64,000 bases of DNA, taken from Saussurea involucrata (lineage: Eukaryota; Streptophyta; Magnoliopsida; Asterales; Asteraceae). How positions within the stretch are numbered: position 1 is the first letter of the stretch; each line of letters starts with the position of its first letter. Location: positions 13,217,370 to 13,281,369 of the forward strand of contig CM066317.1 of the NCBI GenBank assembly GCA_033807775.1. The letters run 5' to 3'. The notes under the pieces were generated by a model that saw nothing but the letters and a program-made list of their open reading frames with translations, did not search any database and had not been told where the DNA came from. The position numbers and the translations under genes are program-made. This document shows, piece by piece, positions 1-11,382 of the stretch.

Positions 1-1429
1 AAGAGGGTTTGAGAATTATCCTAGAATTTGACGAGTACTAGTTTAGCCTTAACCCTGTTTATGGATTATTAAAGTCGGGAAAAATCGCATTTAAACCTCA
101 CAATAAGAAAAGATCGACTGAAAAACCCATAAGGGTAGGTGTCAATCGCGGTAGTCTGAGTCCCGCAATTGCTTAGTACCGGGAGTGAGTCCCGCAATTG
201 GGAAGTACCGGGAGTTTCCCGAAGTACCGGGAGTTTCCCGAAGTACCGGGAGTTTCCCGAAGTACCGGGAGTTGCCCGAAGTACCGGGAGTTTCCCGAAG
301 TACCGGGAGTTGCCCGAAGTACCGGGACTCGCCGGAAGTCATACCGGGAATAAGGAGTCTGGGTCGAGGTCGAGGTTGGGCCGAATTGTGTGATGGGCCG
401 AGAAGTTAATTATGTCCTGTTGGGCCTAGAGTTAGTTCAGGACTTAATTCATTTAAAGTCTAAACTAGTTGTTGAAGGCCTAGTATGAATATAACAGTCT
501 TAACTATTTATTTTAAGATCGAATTAAGAGGAGAACTTAGGATCAGCAATCGAGTTACATCTAATTAATTTATAAATTATGAATTAGGTGTACGGACGGA
601 ACGAGACACAAGGTTAGAAAGGAAATTGCTATCAGGTGAGTTCCCTAAACCCTTTTACGACGCAAAGTGATATATGTTTTAACTGATTATGGTTTTACCG
701 AGCATGAAATGTTATGAACTGATTGCATGATTTTCACGAACGTATCTGTTCTATTAAATGAAATGTTTAGCATGAAGAAATGAAAGACATGACGTACGGA
801 TACTTTAACTTACATGTTTTCATGAACATACTTGTATGCTATGTGGTGTCGGTATGCATTGTGGGGTCAGAGAGATGTTCTCGGGATCTGAGGATCCCTT
901 GGATATGTATGACATGCCGGTAGGTTGGAATCTGTTTCCCTCCTATCCGGTAGAGGGGAGTCCGAGTGGGCTCCAAGGAGGGCGGGAAGGGAACCTGATG
1001 GAACCCCGATCGCGAAATGTTTATGTGATCCATACACAATGCAGTACCTTGTATGATGATGCATTATAGTTTATTGATAAATGTTTTCCAACTGTTTTAC
1101 ATGTTGTTTTCGGAGGGAATTCTCTAGACCTTTTGGTCTAACCCTGCTTTTCAAAACTAAACCATTTTCAGGTAAGCGTGTAGCGAGTTCCTCTAAGTAG
1201 AACTAGAGACGGCTTGGAAGTAATGGTGCTCGTGAGGCTCCCAGTTTTGGATTGATATGTCTAGATAGTGCTCGGCTGTGGCTTAGAGAGACTTCCGCTG
1301 TTTATGATTAATGTTAACGTTAAAGTTTTTGTTAAGTATGTCTTAGAATTGATGTAAGGACTAGCTCAATTATGTAATTTGAATGTTAATCTTATGACTT
1401 TGACCTTTTATGGAAAGTGGGACGTTACA
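1..1429 (+). mobile_element. 5' LTR (partial) of a Ty3/gypsy-type element
   Basis: Base 1 aligns with 6182 of the downstream copy, so about 333 bp of the LTR lie outside the window. The LTR ends in GGGACGTTACA and is followed directly by a tRNA-Met primer binding site, which fixes the plus orientation. Comparing the two LTRs by eye I count about 16 substitutions and one indel over 1429 bp (about 1.1%). Short ORFs inside (836-1069 and others) recur in both LTRs and are not genes. Features noted separately: the TACCGGGAGT minisatellite and a splice-like donor/acceptor pair. Confidence 0.93.
203..335. repeat. 19-bp minisatellite in the 5' LTR
   Basis: Seven tandem units of about 19 bp built on AAGTACCGGGAGTTTCCCG, the last one degenerate. 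Units alternate between GTTTCCCG and GTTGCCCG. The unit is rich in partly self-complementary CGGGA/TCCCG. The same array lies at 6384-6516 in the 3' LTR, and related TACCGGGAGT words recur in two other LTR families of this window. Confidence 0.9.
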
Positions 1430-1431
1430 AA

Positions 1432-1444
1432 TGGTATCAGAGCC
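1432..1444 (+). promoter_or_regulatory. Primer binding site, initiator tRNA-Met
   Basis: TGGTATCAGAGCC begins two bases after the LTR end. It is the standard plant LTR-retrotransposon PBS complementary to the 3' end of initiator tRNA-Met. Confidence 0.93.
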
Positions 1445-4400
1445 TTAGTTTAAGGGATTTAGGTGACCATTCGGGCCTAAACTAAAACTGTAAGATGAGG
1501 AACACAGCCGAGACATAGGATTGCCTATAGGAACGATCACTATAAATGCACTTAGGAATAAGGTGCCAAGGACAATCGTGTAAGGTACGTTTGGGATTAC
1601 ACCTGGCCAGTGTAATTACGAACTTACAGGTACATGTGCGTGCTTACAATACCTTACTTATAGCAAATTCGTTGTGTCACATCTAGCAAAGATTAACTAT
1701 CGGGTTCTTTCAGTTTAGCGCTATGGCTGGGAGAACGTGGAGGAATAGGTCAGCAAGATCCCTGAGGGATAGACCGAGCTCCTTTGCTTGGGGAAGTGTC
1801 GTGTAAGAATCATTATGATGTGGTGTATGTGGACATCGTAGAGAAGAAACGTTGTGAAGAATGTTATGAGTCGTCTAGAGGTAGCTCTTCGTGGATTCGG
1901 AGAGGATGGGTGTTTGAGTTTGAATAAGACTCCAGTTTCGGGAGAGTCCTAATTATGGAAATCATGGGATAGATTAGTTGGGACGGTAAGATAGAACAGT
2001 GGCAAAACCTTGAAAGTATCAATGGAGCCCTGACTTTTTAGTCGAACTTTTCATTTGCAGGACAAATAGAATAAGATACTTATAGGGAATTGAAAGCATG
2101 TAGAAGTAGAAAGTGAGATAGTCGATCAAAGCGAAAATAGTGTGAAATGGTTGAGTAAGTGAGATGTGGAACGCAGGTACATCAAGTTAGTGCTTGACCG
2201 AGCGGGCGACACTTGGTCGTAAGTGGAGTATCAAAGACAAGCTGTGTGAATAAAGCGATTGACCTCGTTGAGTGGGTAGCCTTCTATTGCAAGTAGAGTC
2301 TCATGCATGGCGTTCTTCTCTGTAACATGAAAATTTTCACGATTTAAGTTAAATGTTTAAATATAAATTTCGATCGAAAATGAGTCAGAACGTGCCCGCG
2401 TATGTTTAAAGAAAAAGTGATTTCATTCACATTGCACATTGGAATTTTGAGCCTGACGAGTTGCAAAGTATTTCACACTTTCATGATAAGTTAAATTGTT
2501 ACAAAAAGATCGAGAAAACATTTGTCAGCACAACTTTTACAATCGAAATGAGTTTAACCTGTTGATATCATACAAAAGGGTGTGAGAACCGACTGGGTTT
2601 ACTTGGTGTCGGTAATCTCTTCCGGAATTGTGTCGTATGAAAGGATTTTCATTCAACGTATTACTGTCGTATTAACATTGTTCAGAAATGAGTAAGATTA
2701 AGGTTCACGGAAAGATGCATGCAAACGATTCTCGAATCGTTGTGCAGGGCGCTGAAGTTATAAAAGTGATGGAGTCGTGCGTACCCAAATGTTTCTCAAA
2801 CGTTGTTTATTTAAATGATGAAATGTGCGAAAAGATTTATTTACTGTATTGTCATGCATGAAGGCTATGAACCTACTAGGTCGTAGAGTATTACGTCTTA
2901 AGCTAAGGAAGAACTCCGAGAGCGGAGAGGCGTTGGTCAAGTCAAGGGAGAACGTATGTAGTTTTAGTATTTGTGTTCAAGAGGAAAGGTGAACCGTGGT
3001 AGAGTCAGTAATGGATTATAGTATCGGTTGTATGAGGGCTTGCACCCTAGTTCGGTAACCGGAAGTACATTTGTCAAGGGACAGTTGTGACCGGAGGAAG
3101 GACTTGAAGCCTTCAAGGTGATGGATTTAGCAACTCGTTATGAGTAGTGAGGTGAGGAAGAATGAAATGTCTATGGCGTAGGAATATGAGTTGCGAGGTG
3201 AGCTTGTAATGTTGCCGTTACATGAGTAGGTGTCGAAAGGAGGGATGCAGATCATGAAGGTGATTAGGATATGTGGAAGGATTAGGCTCCGTAAGGAACT
3301 CATGTTAAAGGATAGGTTAAGGAAGTAGTTAAGAGCTGTCTTTTGTTGTTGAAGTCGGCAACGGTGTATGTTGGTCGAGGCCGAAGACTCAAACCGGATG
3401 AGAGTAAGTTGATAGGATACCTTGTGGAGGTGTTAAATTAGTCAGAGACTGTTGTTGTTGAATAGGCGTTCTATTTACGAGGTGAGGAGGGTCCGTAGAA
3501 GGACAAGGTGTGTAACACAAGCGGAGTGAGTGTAGACTATACCAATCAGTAAGAAAATGTGCCGTGTCTAAGAAAGGACTCGGATCATAAAGAGCCAACT
3601 AGGATGTTTGTGTTTGAGCTAAGTATGAACTCGTGAGTCGTAGTTCAACAAGTTAGGAGAGAACTAAGTAGCGAGACATACTCGATTGTAGTATACGGGA
3701 GAATATGAAGGAAAGGGTGAACTGTGTACGAATGACCATGAGAGACTTGGTCAGTAGTGTGATGATAGGAGTGGTCGATGTACGAACGAATAGTAGCTTC
3801 AATTGCTAAGATATCTGTGTCAGTCGGTGATGTAGTAAGGCGATGTTAGAAAGATGAAGGATTAGAAGGAAATCCTTATGGGATTTCGGGTAAAGTGTAC
3901 GTTTTGAAATCTCAGTTGTTGAAGTATGTGGTTTGTAAGTTGGTGTTTATTTCGACTGTTATCGGAATGGAATGTCGGGACAAAATTGGGTGATTGCCCA
4001 GTTGTGAGACCAAGCTTTGTGGTCATGTATGTTGTTAAGTATATTCTTGAAGGCAGAGTAAGTTTAAGAAGATGATGAATAGATTAGTCAAGCTGTAGTA
4101 TAGTAGATGAGATATCGTTATGATTAGTCAAGCTGAAAATCGTTCCTTATGCGTGAGGGAATGATCCTAGAAGGAAATAGTTGGTAATTTTGGTTATGTT
4201 TAAGGAATGACATGATGATGATTGTGGGTCGGAGTGGTAGCATGATCATTAGTTGATTTGGAATGTCATGATAGAGGTATAAGTCCTTGGTTGGTTGATT
4301 GAAATATTATAGATTTGTTAAGTAATGACGTTCATTTGTTATTACAGGATGTGTTACAATTCTGGGGGGAGTGTTATTGGGATTAGCACACTGATTGTTA

Positions 4401-5834
4401 AAGAACTATTTAAGGTAAATCTAAGTAAGAAAGTCGGGATGACGGTATTTATACATCTGTCTGATTTTTATGATCATGGTGGTTAATCGAAAGAATTGTG
4501 GAAACCGAGATTCGGGGTGTTCCTGAGTTAATAGATCCGTTTGTAATAAGGAATCAAGGGGGTGGATTATTAGTGTGAATATGGGATGTTACTAAGAAAC
4601 ACTTTGGGGTCATTGGAAGTTTAAAGAGGACGAGGGTTGTGTTAGTCAAAATGTGGTGGAATGGATGTGAAATCCTTAAAGAATGTGAACTGTTGCTTAT
4701 GTGTGAAAGAAATGTCTGAGAGGGTAAAAGTTGGAGATTAAAGAATGTGTAGTGACGTCGAACACTGGTCTTGTTTCAAGACGGCTTGGTTGAATGCCTT
4801 AAGATAAGATCTTGATGCAACTGTTTGGTTATGTAAGTAATGAGAAGGCGGTATCAACATGTGGAAAGGTCGGGAAAGAGGGAAAGTAATGTTTGGTGAG
4901 CAGTGCTCCACGCTAACGTGGGGAAGGTGTAGATAGTATGTCGGAACAAGTGAGTAAATTGGAAGTAGTAAACTTGACAGTAACGCCGAAAGGTGAAGGG
5001 TTGTGCAGATTGTTATTGATAAGTGTGCAAACCGTTAAAAAGGATATTGAGGAAGGAAATTGTGTATGATTTTGTGCAGGAAGGTAGTGGATAAGACAGT
5101 CGAATGGGTTGAGTTAGTGACTTTGTCAGAAATGTTTAAACGATTTGGTCGTGCAGTGTTTAAACTAGTGAGATTAGTATGGCGTGACCATGGTTACTCC
5201 TCCCAGTGGAGTGAGGATAACCGGAGTTATGCTTCTTGTGACTGAATGAACGTGGCAATCAGCGAGGAATTGATGTGTTTCAGGATAAGTTTAATTTGAG
5301 TAAGCGAACACTTCAACGATGGGTTTGGAGGTCCCTACTCTTTGTTTCATATGAGGATGAAGTTGCGAAGTAGTGAGAATGTGAGAGAAGTTTGACGAAC
5401 TGTGGGCTAGGTAGTCCGAGAGAAGGGAAATGTTATTTGCATAGATGTTTGATGAAGGAACTCCGGGTTGTGAGTTGTCGGGATGTACAGGGCTGGCCTT
5501 GTGCCAAGTTGTCAAGTGAGTGAATGTTTCTTAGTAAATGAATCTCGTGTTGTAGCGGGGAAATTCGCCAGGTTCCTCCTTAAAAGGGGTAAAAGATGCA
5601 TGAGAAGCCTTATTTAATCTTCTATTGCTAAGACCGATCGAATAGGAACTGTGGCCTACGAGTTAGAGTACCATAAGAACTGAAGGGAATGCATCCAATG
5701 TTTCATGTTTCGAAATTTTTTATGAGGTGGTTGACTGTGTCAGGAGTGGCTTTACCTTAGGGAAGTATCAGTATTGATGTGGGCAGGATACCCACACCTT
5801 TTCCCAATAAGGAATTCCGGGGACGGAATTCTTT
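1445..5834 (+). pseudogene. Decayed internal region with gypsy integrase traces
   Basis: This 4.4 kb between PBS and polypurine tract has no reading frame over about 80 codons on the plus strand. Near 5560-5800 a broken translation still resembles the C-terminal integrase region of Ty3/gypsy elements: KRGKR, then GTVAYELE, then MHPMFHVSK, close to the family pattern of a GPFE/VAYxLxLP stretch followed by a HxVFHVS motif. Stops and frame changes interrupt each piece. Gag, protease and RT could not be recognised. With nearly identical LTRs, the best reading is a non-autonomous element moved in trans. Degenerate repeat DNA of another origin within it is not excluded. Confidence 0.7.
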
Positions 5835-5848
5835 TAAGGGGGGAATAT
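5835..5848 (+). promoter_or_regulatory. Polypurine tract
   Basis: TTAAGGGGGGAATA lies directly before the 3' LTR start (TGTAATAACCC). It is the expected plus-strand primer site of an LTR retrotransposon. Confidence 0.8.
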
Positions 5849-7611
5849 TGTAATAACCCAAATTCTAGTAAGTTTAGAAGTTTAGTGGCTAGAGCGAAAG
5901 AAATGAAAGTATTGGTGAGGGACTCATTTGCAAAGTATGAAAGATACTTATTTGGACCAAAACCCTATGTTTTAAGACTGAACATTCTATTTTCATTTGG
6001 GTTGGCGGCTGAGTAAGAAATCGAGGGAAGAAGAAGAAATCAAGAATTGGGCAAGCAAATCCAGAAGGGACTCTTCGTGGTAAGTGTAATTCTCCTATTA
6101 TGTTATCTCTCTAATTTCTAAGTTCTCCATTAAATCTAAGTTAGGTTCCAATCCCATGTTTTTAAGCAGTGAATGTATGTTAAGAGGGTTTGAGAATTAT
6201 CCTAGAATTTGACGAGTACTGGTTTAGCCTTAACCCTGTTTATGGATTATTAAAGTCGGGAAAAATCGCATTTAAACCTCGCAATAAGAAAAGATCGACT
6301 GAAAAACCCATAAGGGTAGGTGTCAATCGTGGTAGTCTGAGTCCCGCAATTGCTTAGTACCGGGAGTGAGTCCCGCAATTGGGAAGTACCGGGAGTTTCC
6401 TGAAGTACCGGGAGTTTCCCGAAGTACCGGGAGTTTCCCGAAGTACCGGGAGTTGCCCGAAGTACCGGGAGTTTCCCGAAGTACCGGGAGTTGCCCGAAG
6501 TACCGGGACTCGCCGGAAGTCATACCGGGAATAAGGAGTCTGGGTCGAGGTCGAGGTTGGGCCGAATTGTGTGATGGGCCGATAAGTTAATTATGTCCTG
6601 TTGGGCCTAGAGTTAGTTCAGGACTTAATTCATTTAAAGTCTAAACTAGTTGTTGAAGGCCTAGTATGAATATAACAGTCTTAACTATTTATTTTAAGAT
6701 CGAATTAAGAGGAGAACTTAGGATCAGCAATCGAGTTACATCTAATTAATTTATAAATTATGAATTAGGTGTACGGACGGAACGAGACACAAGGTTAGAA
6801 AGGAAATTGCTATCAGGTGAGTTCCCTAAACCCTTTTACGACGCAAAGTGATATATGTTTTAACTGATTATAGTTTTACCGAGCATGAAATGTTATGAAC
6901 TGATTGCATGATTTTCACGAACGTATCTGTTCTATTAAATGAAATGTTTAGCATGAAGAAATGAAAGACATGACGTACGGATACTTTAACTTACATGTTT
7001 TCATGAACATACTTGTATGCTATGTGGTGTCGGTCTGCACTGTGGGGTCAGAGAGATGTTCTCGGGATCTGAGGATCCCTTGGATATGTATGACATGCCG
7101 GTAGGTTGGAATCTGTTTCCCTCCTATCCGGTAGAGGGGAGTCCGAGTGGGCTCCAAGGAGGGCGGGAAGGGAACCTGATGGAACCCCGATCACGAAATG
7201 TTTATGTGATCCATACACAGTGCAGTACCTTGTATGATGATGCATTATAGTTTATTGATAAATGTTTTCCAACTGTTTTACATGTTGTTTTCGGAGGGAA
7301 TTCACTAGACCTTTTGGTCTAACCCTCGCTTTTCAAAACTAAACCATTTTCAGGTAAGCGTGTAGCGAGTTCCTCTAAGTAGAACTAGAGACAGATTGGA
7401 AGTAATGGTGCTCGTGAGGCTCCCAGTTTTGGATTGATATGTCTAGATAGTGCTCGGCTGTGGCTTAGAGAGACTTCCGCTGTTTATGATTAATGTTAAC
7501 GTTAAAGTTTTTGTTAAGTATGTCTTAGCATTGATGTAAGGACTAACTTAATTATGTAATTTGAATGTTAATCTTATGACTTTGACCTTTTATGGAAAGT
7601 GGGACGTTACA
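5849..7611 (+). mobile_element. 3' LTR (1763 bp) of the gypsy-type element
   Basis: Complete LTR from TGTAATAACCC to GGGACGTTACA, with short inverted termini TGTAA/TTACA. It matches 1-1429 almost base for base from 6182 on. It contains the 19-bp minisatellite (6384-6516), a CAG|GTGAGTT donor at 6817, and a CTAAC plus TTTTCAG acceptor ending at 7353. The target-site duplication cannot be tested because the 5' LTR start is outside the window. Confidence 0.95.
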
Positions 7612-7773
7612 CTAATTCATTGTGAAGGTAAGAAAAATAGCAAACCTTCACAGCAAAAACACTGTGAAGGTTTACCATCACAGTACCTTCACAGTCTTTT
7701 GCTGTGAAGGTTTAGTGTTAATTCTTTGGTCTCACGGTCTCACGGAAATAGTCTGGTCTCACATGATCTCAAG

Positions 7774-7775
<2 letters not shown>
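7612..7775. repeat. Hairpin-rich spacer with two perfect stem-loops
   Basis: Between the gypsy LTR and the TA tract the sequence folds into two adjacent perfect hairpins with the same arms. Stem 7642-7653/7662-7673 (AAACCTTCACAG, 12 bp, 8-nt loop) is followed by stem 7685-7694/7702-7711 (ACCTTCACAG, 10 bp, 7-nt loop). A further half copy, TGTGAAGGT, sits at 7621. This looks like a remnant of an inverted-repeat element, but no complete ends are visible. The remainder holds tandem GGTCTCAC words. Confidence 0.6.

Positions 7776-7809
<34 letters not shown>
7776..7809. repeat. (TA)n microsatellite at the left edge of the pararetrovirus cluster
   Basis: Pure AT dinucleotide run ending exactly where viral sequence begins (TTCTAAAGAATGG). 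A second TA tract marks the other edge of the cluster at 25848-25888. Confidence 0.95.
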
Positions 7810-7811
<2 letters not shown>

Positions 7812-9353
7812 TAAAGAATGGCCAAAATAAAAACTTCGTCGAAAACGAATCCATAAAATTGCTAACAAGTTTTCTAACACATGAATTAGAAAAAGGTATA
7901 GAAATTACAAAGAGTATAAATCACCCTATGATTTTACATCTAGAAAAGATATGACTCATAGGAGAAGATATAAAAAATTCAAAGGTTAAACATATATGCA
8001 AGTTTAAAATAAAAAACCCGGATATAACAATTCGAACTACTAATAGAGCATATAGCCCTTTAGACAAAGAAGAATTTAAAAAACAGATACCAGAAATGCT
8101 AGAACAAAAATTAATCAGAAAATCGGAAAGTCCTCATAGATCCGCAGCATTTATGGTAAGAAATCATGGCGAAATAAAAAGGGGAAAAGCCCGAATAGTT
8201 TATAATTATAAACGACTCAATGATAATACAGAAGATGATGGATACAATATTCCTAACAAAGACAGCTTATTAAACCTTATTCAAAAGAAAAGAATATTCT
8301 CAAAATTTGACTTAAAGTCAGGATATAATCAATTACAGCTTGAGGAACCCTTCAAACCATGGACAACTTTCACATGTTCAGAGGGACAATATGAGTGGAA
8401 TGTTCTTAGTTTTGGACTCAAGAACGCACCATCCATTTTTCAAAGATTTATGGATAGTATTTTTCTTAAATATAATTTATGTTTGGTTTACATAGACGAT
8501 ATATTGGTTGCAAGTGAGACCATACAGGAACATGAAAAGCATCTACAGCAGATATTTGAAGAAATAAAAAAGAATGGTATTATAGTGTCCAAAAGAAAAA
8601 TGGATTTATTTAAAAGAAAAATATCTTTTCTTGGCCTAGAAATCGGCAATGGAAAGATAGAATTACAATCCCATATTTCTACAAAAATATTAGTCTTTCC
8701 AGAAAAAATCGAAGGACTTAAACAAATACAAGCCTTTTTAGGATTGATAAATTATGCTAGAAAATTTATTCCAAATCTTTCAAAACTAGTAGGACCTTTA
8801 TACAGTAAAACAACAAAAAATGGTCAAAGACATTTTAACCTAGATGACATAAAACTTGTCAAAATGATTAAAGAAAAGGTAAAGGATATTAAACCTTTGG
8901 AATTACCATTAGTTACAGATTATATAGTGATAGAGGTTGATGGTTGTAAAGAAGGATGGGGAGCCGTTCTTCTTTCTAAACCTAATAAATACAATCCAAA
9001 AGAGACAGAAAAGATTTGTTCATATGGCAGTGGAAATTTTAACAAAATTGGTATGAATTGGACAAGCCTAGATTTTGAAATACAAGCATTAATAAATGCT
9101 TTAGAAAAATTCAAAATATTTTTACAAAAAGAATTCACAGTCAGAACAGATTGTGAAGCCATTGTTCGCTTTATAAAAAACGATCAAAGCAAAAAAGTAA
9201 ATAAGACACAATGGATAAATTTACAAAACATCATACAAGGATGTGGGTACAAAATAAATTTTGAACATATTAAAGGAAAAGATAATGGAATAGCAGATAT
9301 GTTATCCAGGAATCTTAACAAGTTATTCCTTACAGATGGAGAAAAAAGATAAG
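7810..9353 (+). pseudogene. Endogenous pararetrovirus copy P: protease tail, RT and RNase H
   Basis: The left end starts within the region between protease and RT. A TGA at 7952-7954 breaks the frame; the same TGA occurs in copy B but not in copy A. From 8096 to 9352 the RT/RNase H frame is open for 418 codons. It shows the conserved FSKFDLKSGYNQ block, the polymerase motif YIDDIL, FLGLINYARKFIPN in the connection, and an RNase H domain with VDGCKEGWGAVLL and a C-terminal DMLSR block, all typical of Caulimoviridae. The stop overlaps the start of the TAV frame. The longest open copy of the RT in the window, but without upstream protease and coat regions it cannot be a complete viral gene. Confidence 0.92.
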
Positions 9354-10593
9354 GGAAAGCGAAAAGTTATACAGCCTCTCTGATATTCATCTGCTATGAG
9401 TATCTCATCCGATGAGGAGAAAAGCAATACACAGAAAGTTGATACACAGAAAATGTTACAAGATGCGATAAGCTCGCAATTGTTACAAACAGAAGAGTTT
9501 TACAGTTCTCCACAGATTCCAAGATCTTCAAAAAGCATACCAAATATTGGTATTGCACCTTACACACCTACAAAAACCCCAACTAGGGGCTATACACAGT
9601 CTAGCAGAACAAAGGATATACAGGCTGATGCTATGATAGCATTTGGTAACCATGTGTTACAAAAATGTTTTGATACAAAGAAAAAATTCAGGCCCTTGAT
9701 TGGGACAATTTTAACAGAAAAACAACAATGTTTGCTTGATAATGCCTGGCATATTCAAACCATGCCACAAGCAACCTCATTCAAAGTACAAATCCTAAAT
9801 GCTCTGAGCATTTACTTCTCAGAACAGAGCCAGAAAGTTCCCGAAAAACAACACAAACGTTTTTCTCATTACATCATTTTTAGGGGAACAAAAACTGGAA
9901 TTTTCAATAAATGGGAAACAGTTACACAACATATAAAATGTGATGGTCCACTTTATAAAGGATATCACAGTTTTGCAGAGGCTATGAAAGTAGCCCGAGA
10001 AACTTTTGGAGTTGAAACCTTCTTCATTGAACCAGAAGAAGTAAAAACTTTTGCAGACATGGCAAAAACTAATCCTGAGCAGTTTATTAAGGCTCAAGAA
10101 AATGTAATTGCCCAGTTACAGGAACAACTCTTAAAATCAGGAAAAAATACACAGGATACACAAACCCAGATTGAAAACAGTTTTCTCAAACAAAAGATTT
10201 CCCTTCTTGAAGCAAAAAATGCACAGCTTCTACAAAAGCTTGAGAAAAAGGAAACAAATACAGTTATACACAGAGATTTCGACAGTTTCAAAGCAAGAAT
10301 CTTAGATCAACCCTGGAAACAGACAATAAAACCTCTTTTAGAAAAGTTTCTTGAGTTTGAATAAATTATCTCAAAAAAGATTTGTACAGAATTCCCGTGG
10401 ATTCTGTATAAATTACAACAAGATCTCATCAACATCGCTTTTCAAGAAAGAAAATTCAGAGGCCTAACAGTAGTCCAGAGGATAAACCACGAAGGTGAAA
10501 CAACAGATTTCCCAACAAACATCTTCCTACTACAAGTAAATCTGAAGACAACAGACATGCCAGCAGAACAGATCCTGAACTTCTATCACCACT
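9336..10593 (+). pseudogene. Endogenous pararetrovirus copy P: TAV/viroplasmin N-terminal part
   Basis: The ATG at 9336 overlaps the RT end. Codon 16 is TGA (9381-9383) where other copies have CGA, so the long frame resumes at an internal ATG (9396). Around 9860-10020 lies the viroplasmin-like domain (FSHYIIFRGTKTGIF, then GYHSFAEAMKVARETFG), followed by a helical, coiled-coil-like stretch rich in Q, L and K. TAA at 10362-10364 ends this frame; the same stop is present in copies A and B. Viral sequence continues in frame to 10593, where it is joined to an inverted intergenic fragment. The family protein is the translational transactivator and inclusion-body protein of caulimoviruses. Confidence 0.88.
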
Positions 10594-10781
10594 AGAGAGA
10601 GTTTAGAAGGCCATATGAGAGAATGCTTCTAATATTTCTCAAAGGTTTTCTCGGTGTGTTTACAAATGAAATTGAAATTACAATTTATAGACAGAATGAA
10701 AACACTATACTAATGACACGTAGCTAACCTATACACTAGGATAAATTATCAGCTCTTTGAATTGTTCTGCTGGCATGTCTG
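10594..10781 (-). mobile_element. Inverted pararetrovirus intergenic fragment (promoter region)
   Basis: This piece matches 18390-18557 of copy B but sits next to plus-strand copy P, so it is inverted relative to it. It retains the TATA-like element and the ACGTG core described for 18480-18517. It ends in a fragment of about 17 bp (TTCTGCTGGCATGTCT) that belongs about 730 bp further on in copy B, giving two junctions within 30 bp. Confidence 0.85.
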
Positions 10782-11378
10782 TAAATAAGACACAATGGAT
10801 AAATTTACAAAACATCATACAAGGATGTGGGTACAAAATAAATTTTGAACATATTAAAGGAAAAGATAATGGAATAGCAGATATGTTATCCAGGAATCTT
10901 AACAAGTTATTCCTTACAGATGGAGAAAAAAGATAAGGGAAAGCGAAAAGTTATACAGCCTCTCCGATATTCATCTGCTATGAGTATCTCATCCGATGAG
11001 GAGAAAAGCAATACACAGAAAGTTGATACACAGAAAATGTTACAAGATGCGATAAGCTCGCAATTGTTACAAACAGAAGAGTTTTACAGTTCTCCACAGA
11101 TTCCAAGATCTTCAAAAAGCATACCTAATATTGGTATTGCACCTTACACACCTACAAAAACCCCAACTAGGGGCTATACACAGTCTAGCAGAACAAAGGA
11201 TATACAGGCTGATGCTATGATAGCATTTGGTAACCATGTGTTACAAAAATGTTTTGATACAAAGAAAAAATTCAGGCCCTTGATTGGGACAATTTTAACA
11301 GAAAAACAACAATGTTTGCTTGATAATGCCTGGCATATTCAAACCATGCCACAAGCAACCTCATTCAAAGTACAAATC
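10782..11378 (+). pseudogene. Pararetrovirus fragment Q: RNase H end plus TAV start
   Basis: A 0.6-kb plus-strand fragment that begins inside the RNase H C-terminus and runs through the RT/TAV overlap (TAV ATG at 10920) into the TAV N-terminal half, stopping near codon 152. Codon 16 is still CGA here, unlike copy P. After 11378 the sequence switches to minus-strand TAV, so the reading frame to 11519 is a chimera and not a gene. Confidence 0.9.
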
Positions 11379-11382
11379 CCGA

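Noticed and set aside
142..409. Overlapping ORFs on both strands in the 5' LTR (repeated in the 3' LTR at 6323-6590)
   Set aside because: They are translations of the 19-bp minisatellite, open in several frames at once, with no protein-like composition.
836..1069. 77-codon ORF present in both gypsy LTRs
   Set aside because: Duplicated only because the LTR is duplicated; no recognisable domain, and the related solo LTR lacks it.
1432..1444. Possible tRNA gene remnant (TGGTATCAGAGCC)
   Set aside because: Position right after LTR ends identifies these matches as primer binding sites; there is no tRNA cloverleaf.
5060..5245. 61-codon frame in the gypsy interior
   Set aside because: Too short and without convincing similarity; chance opening in decayed sequence.
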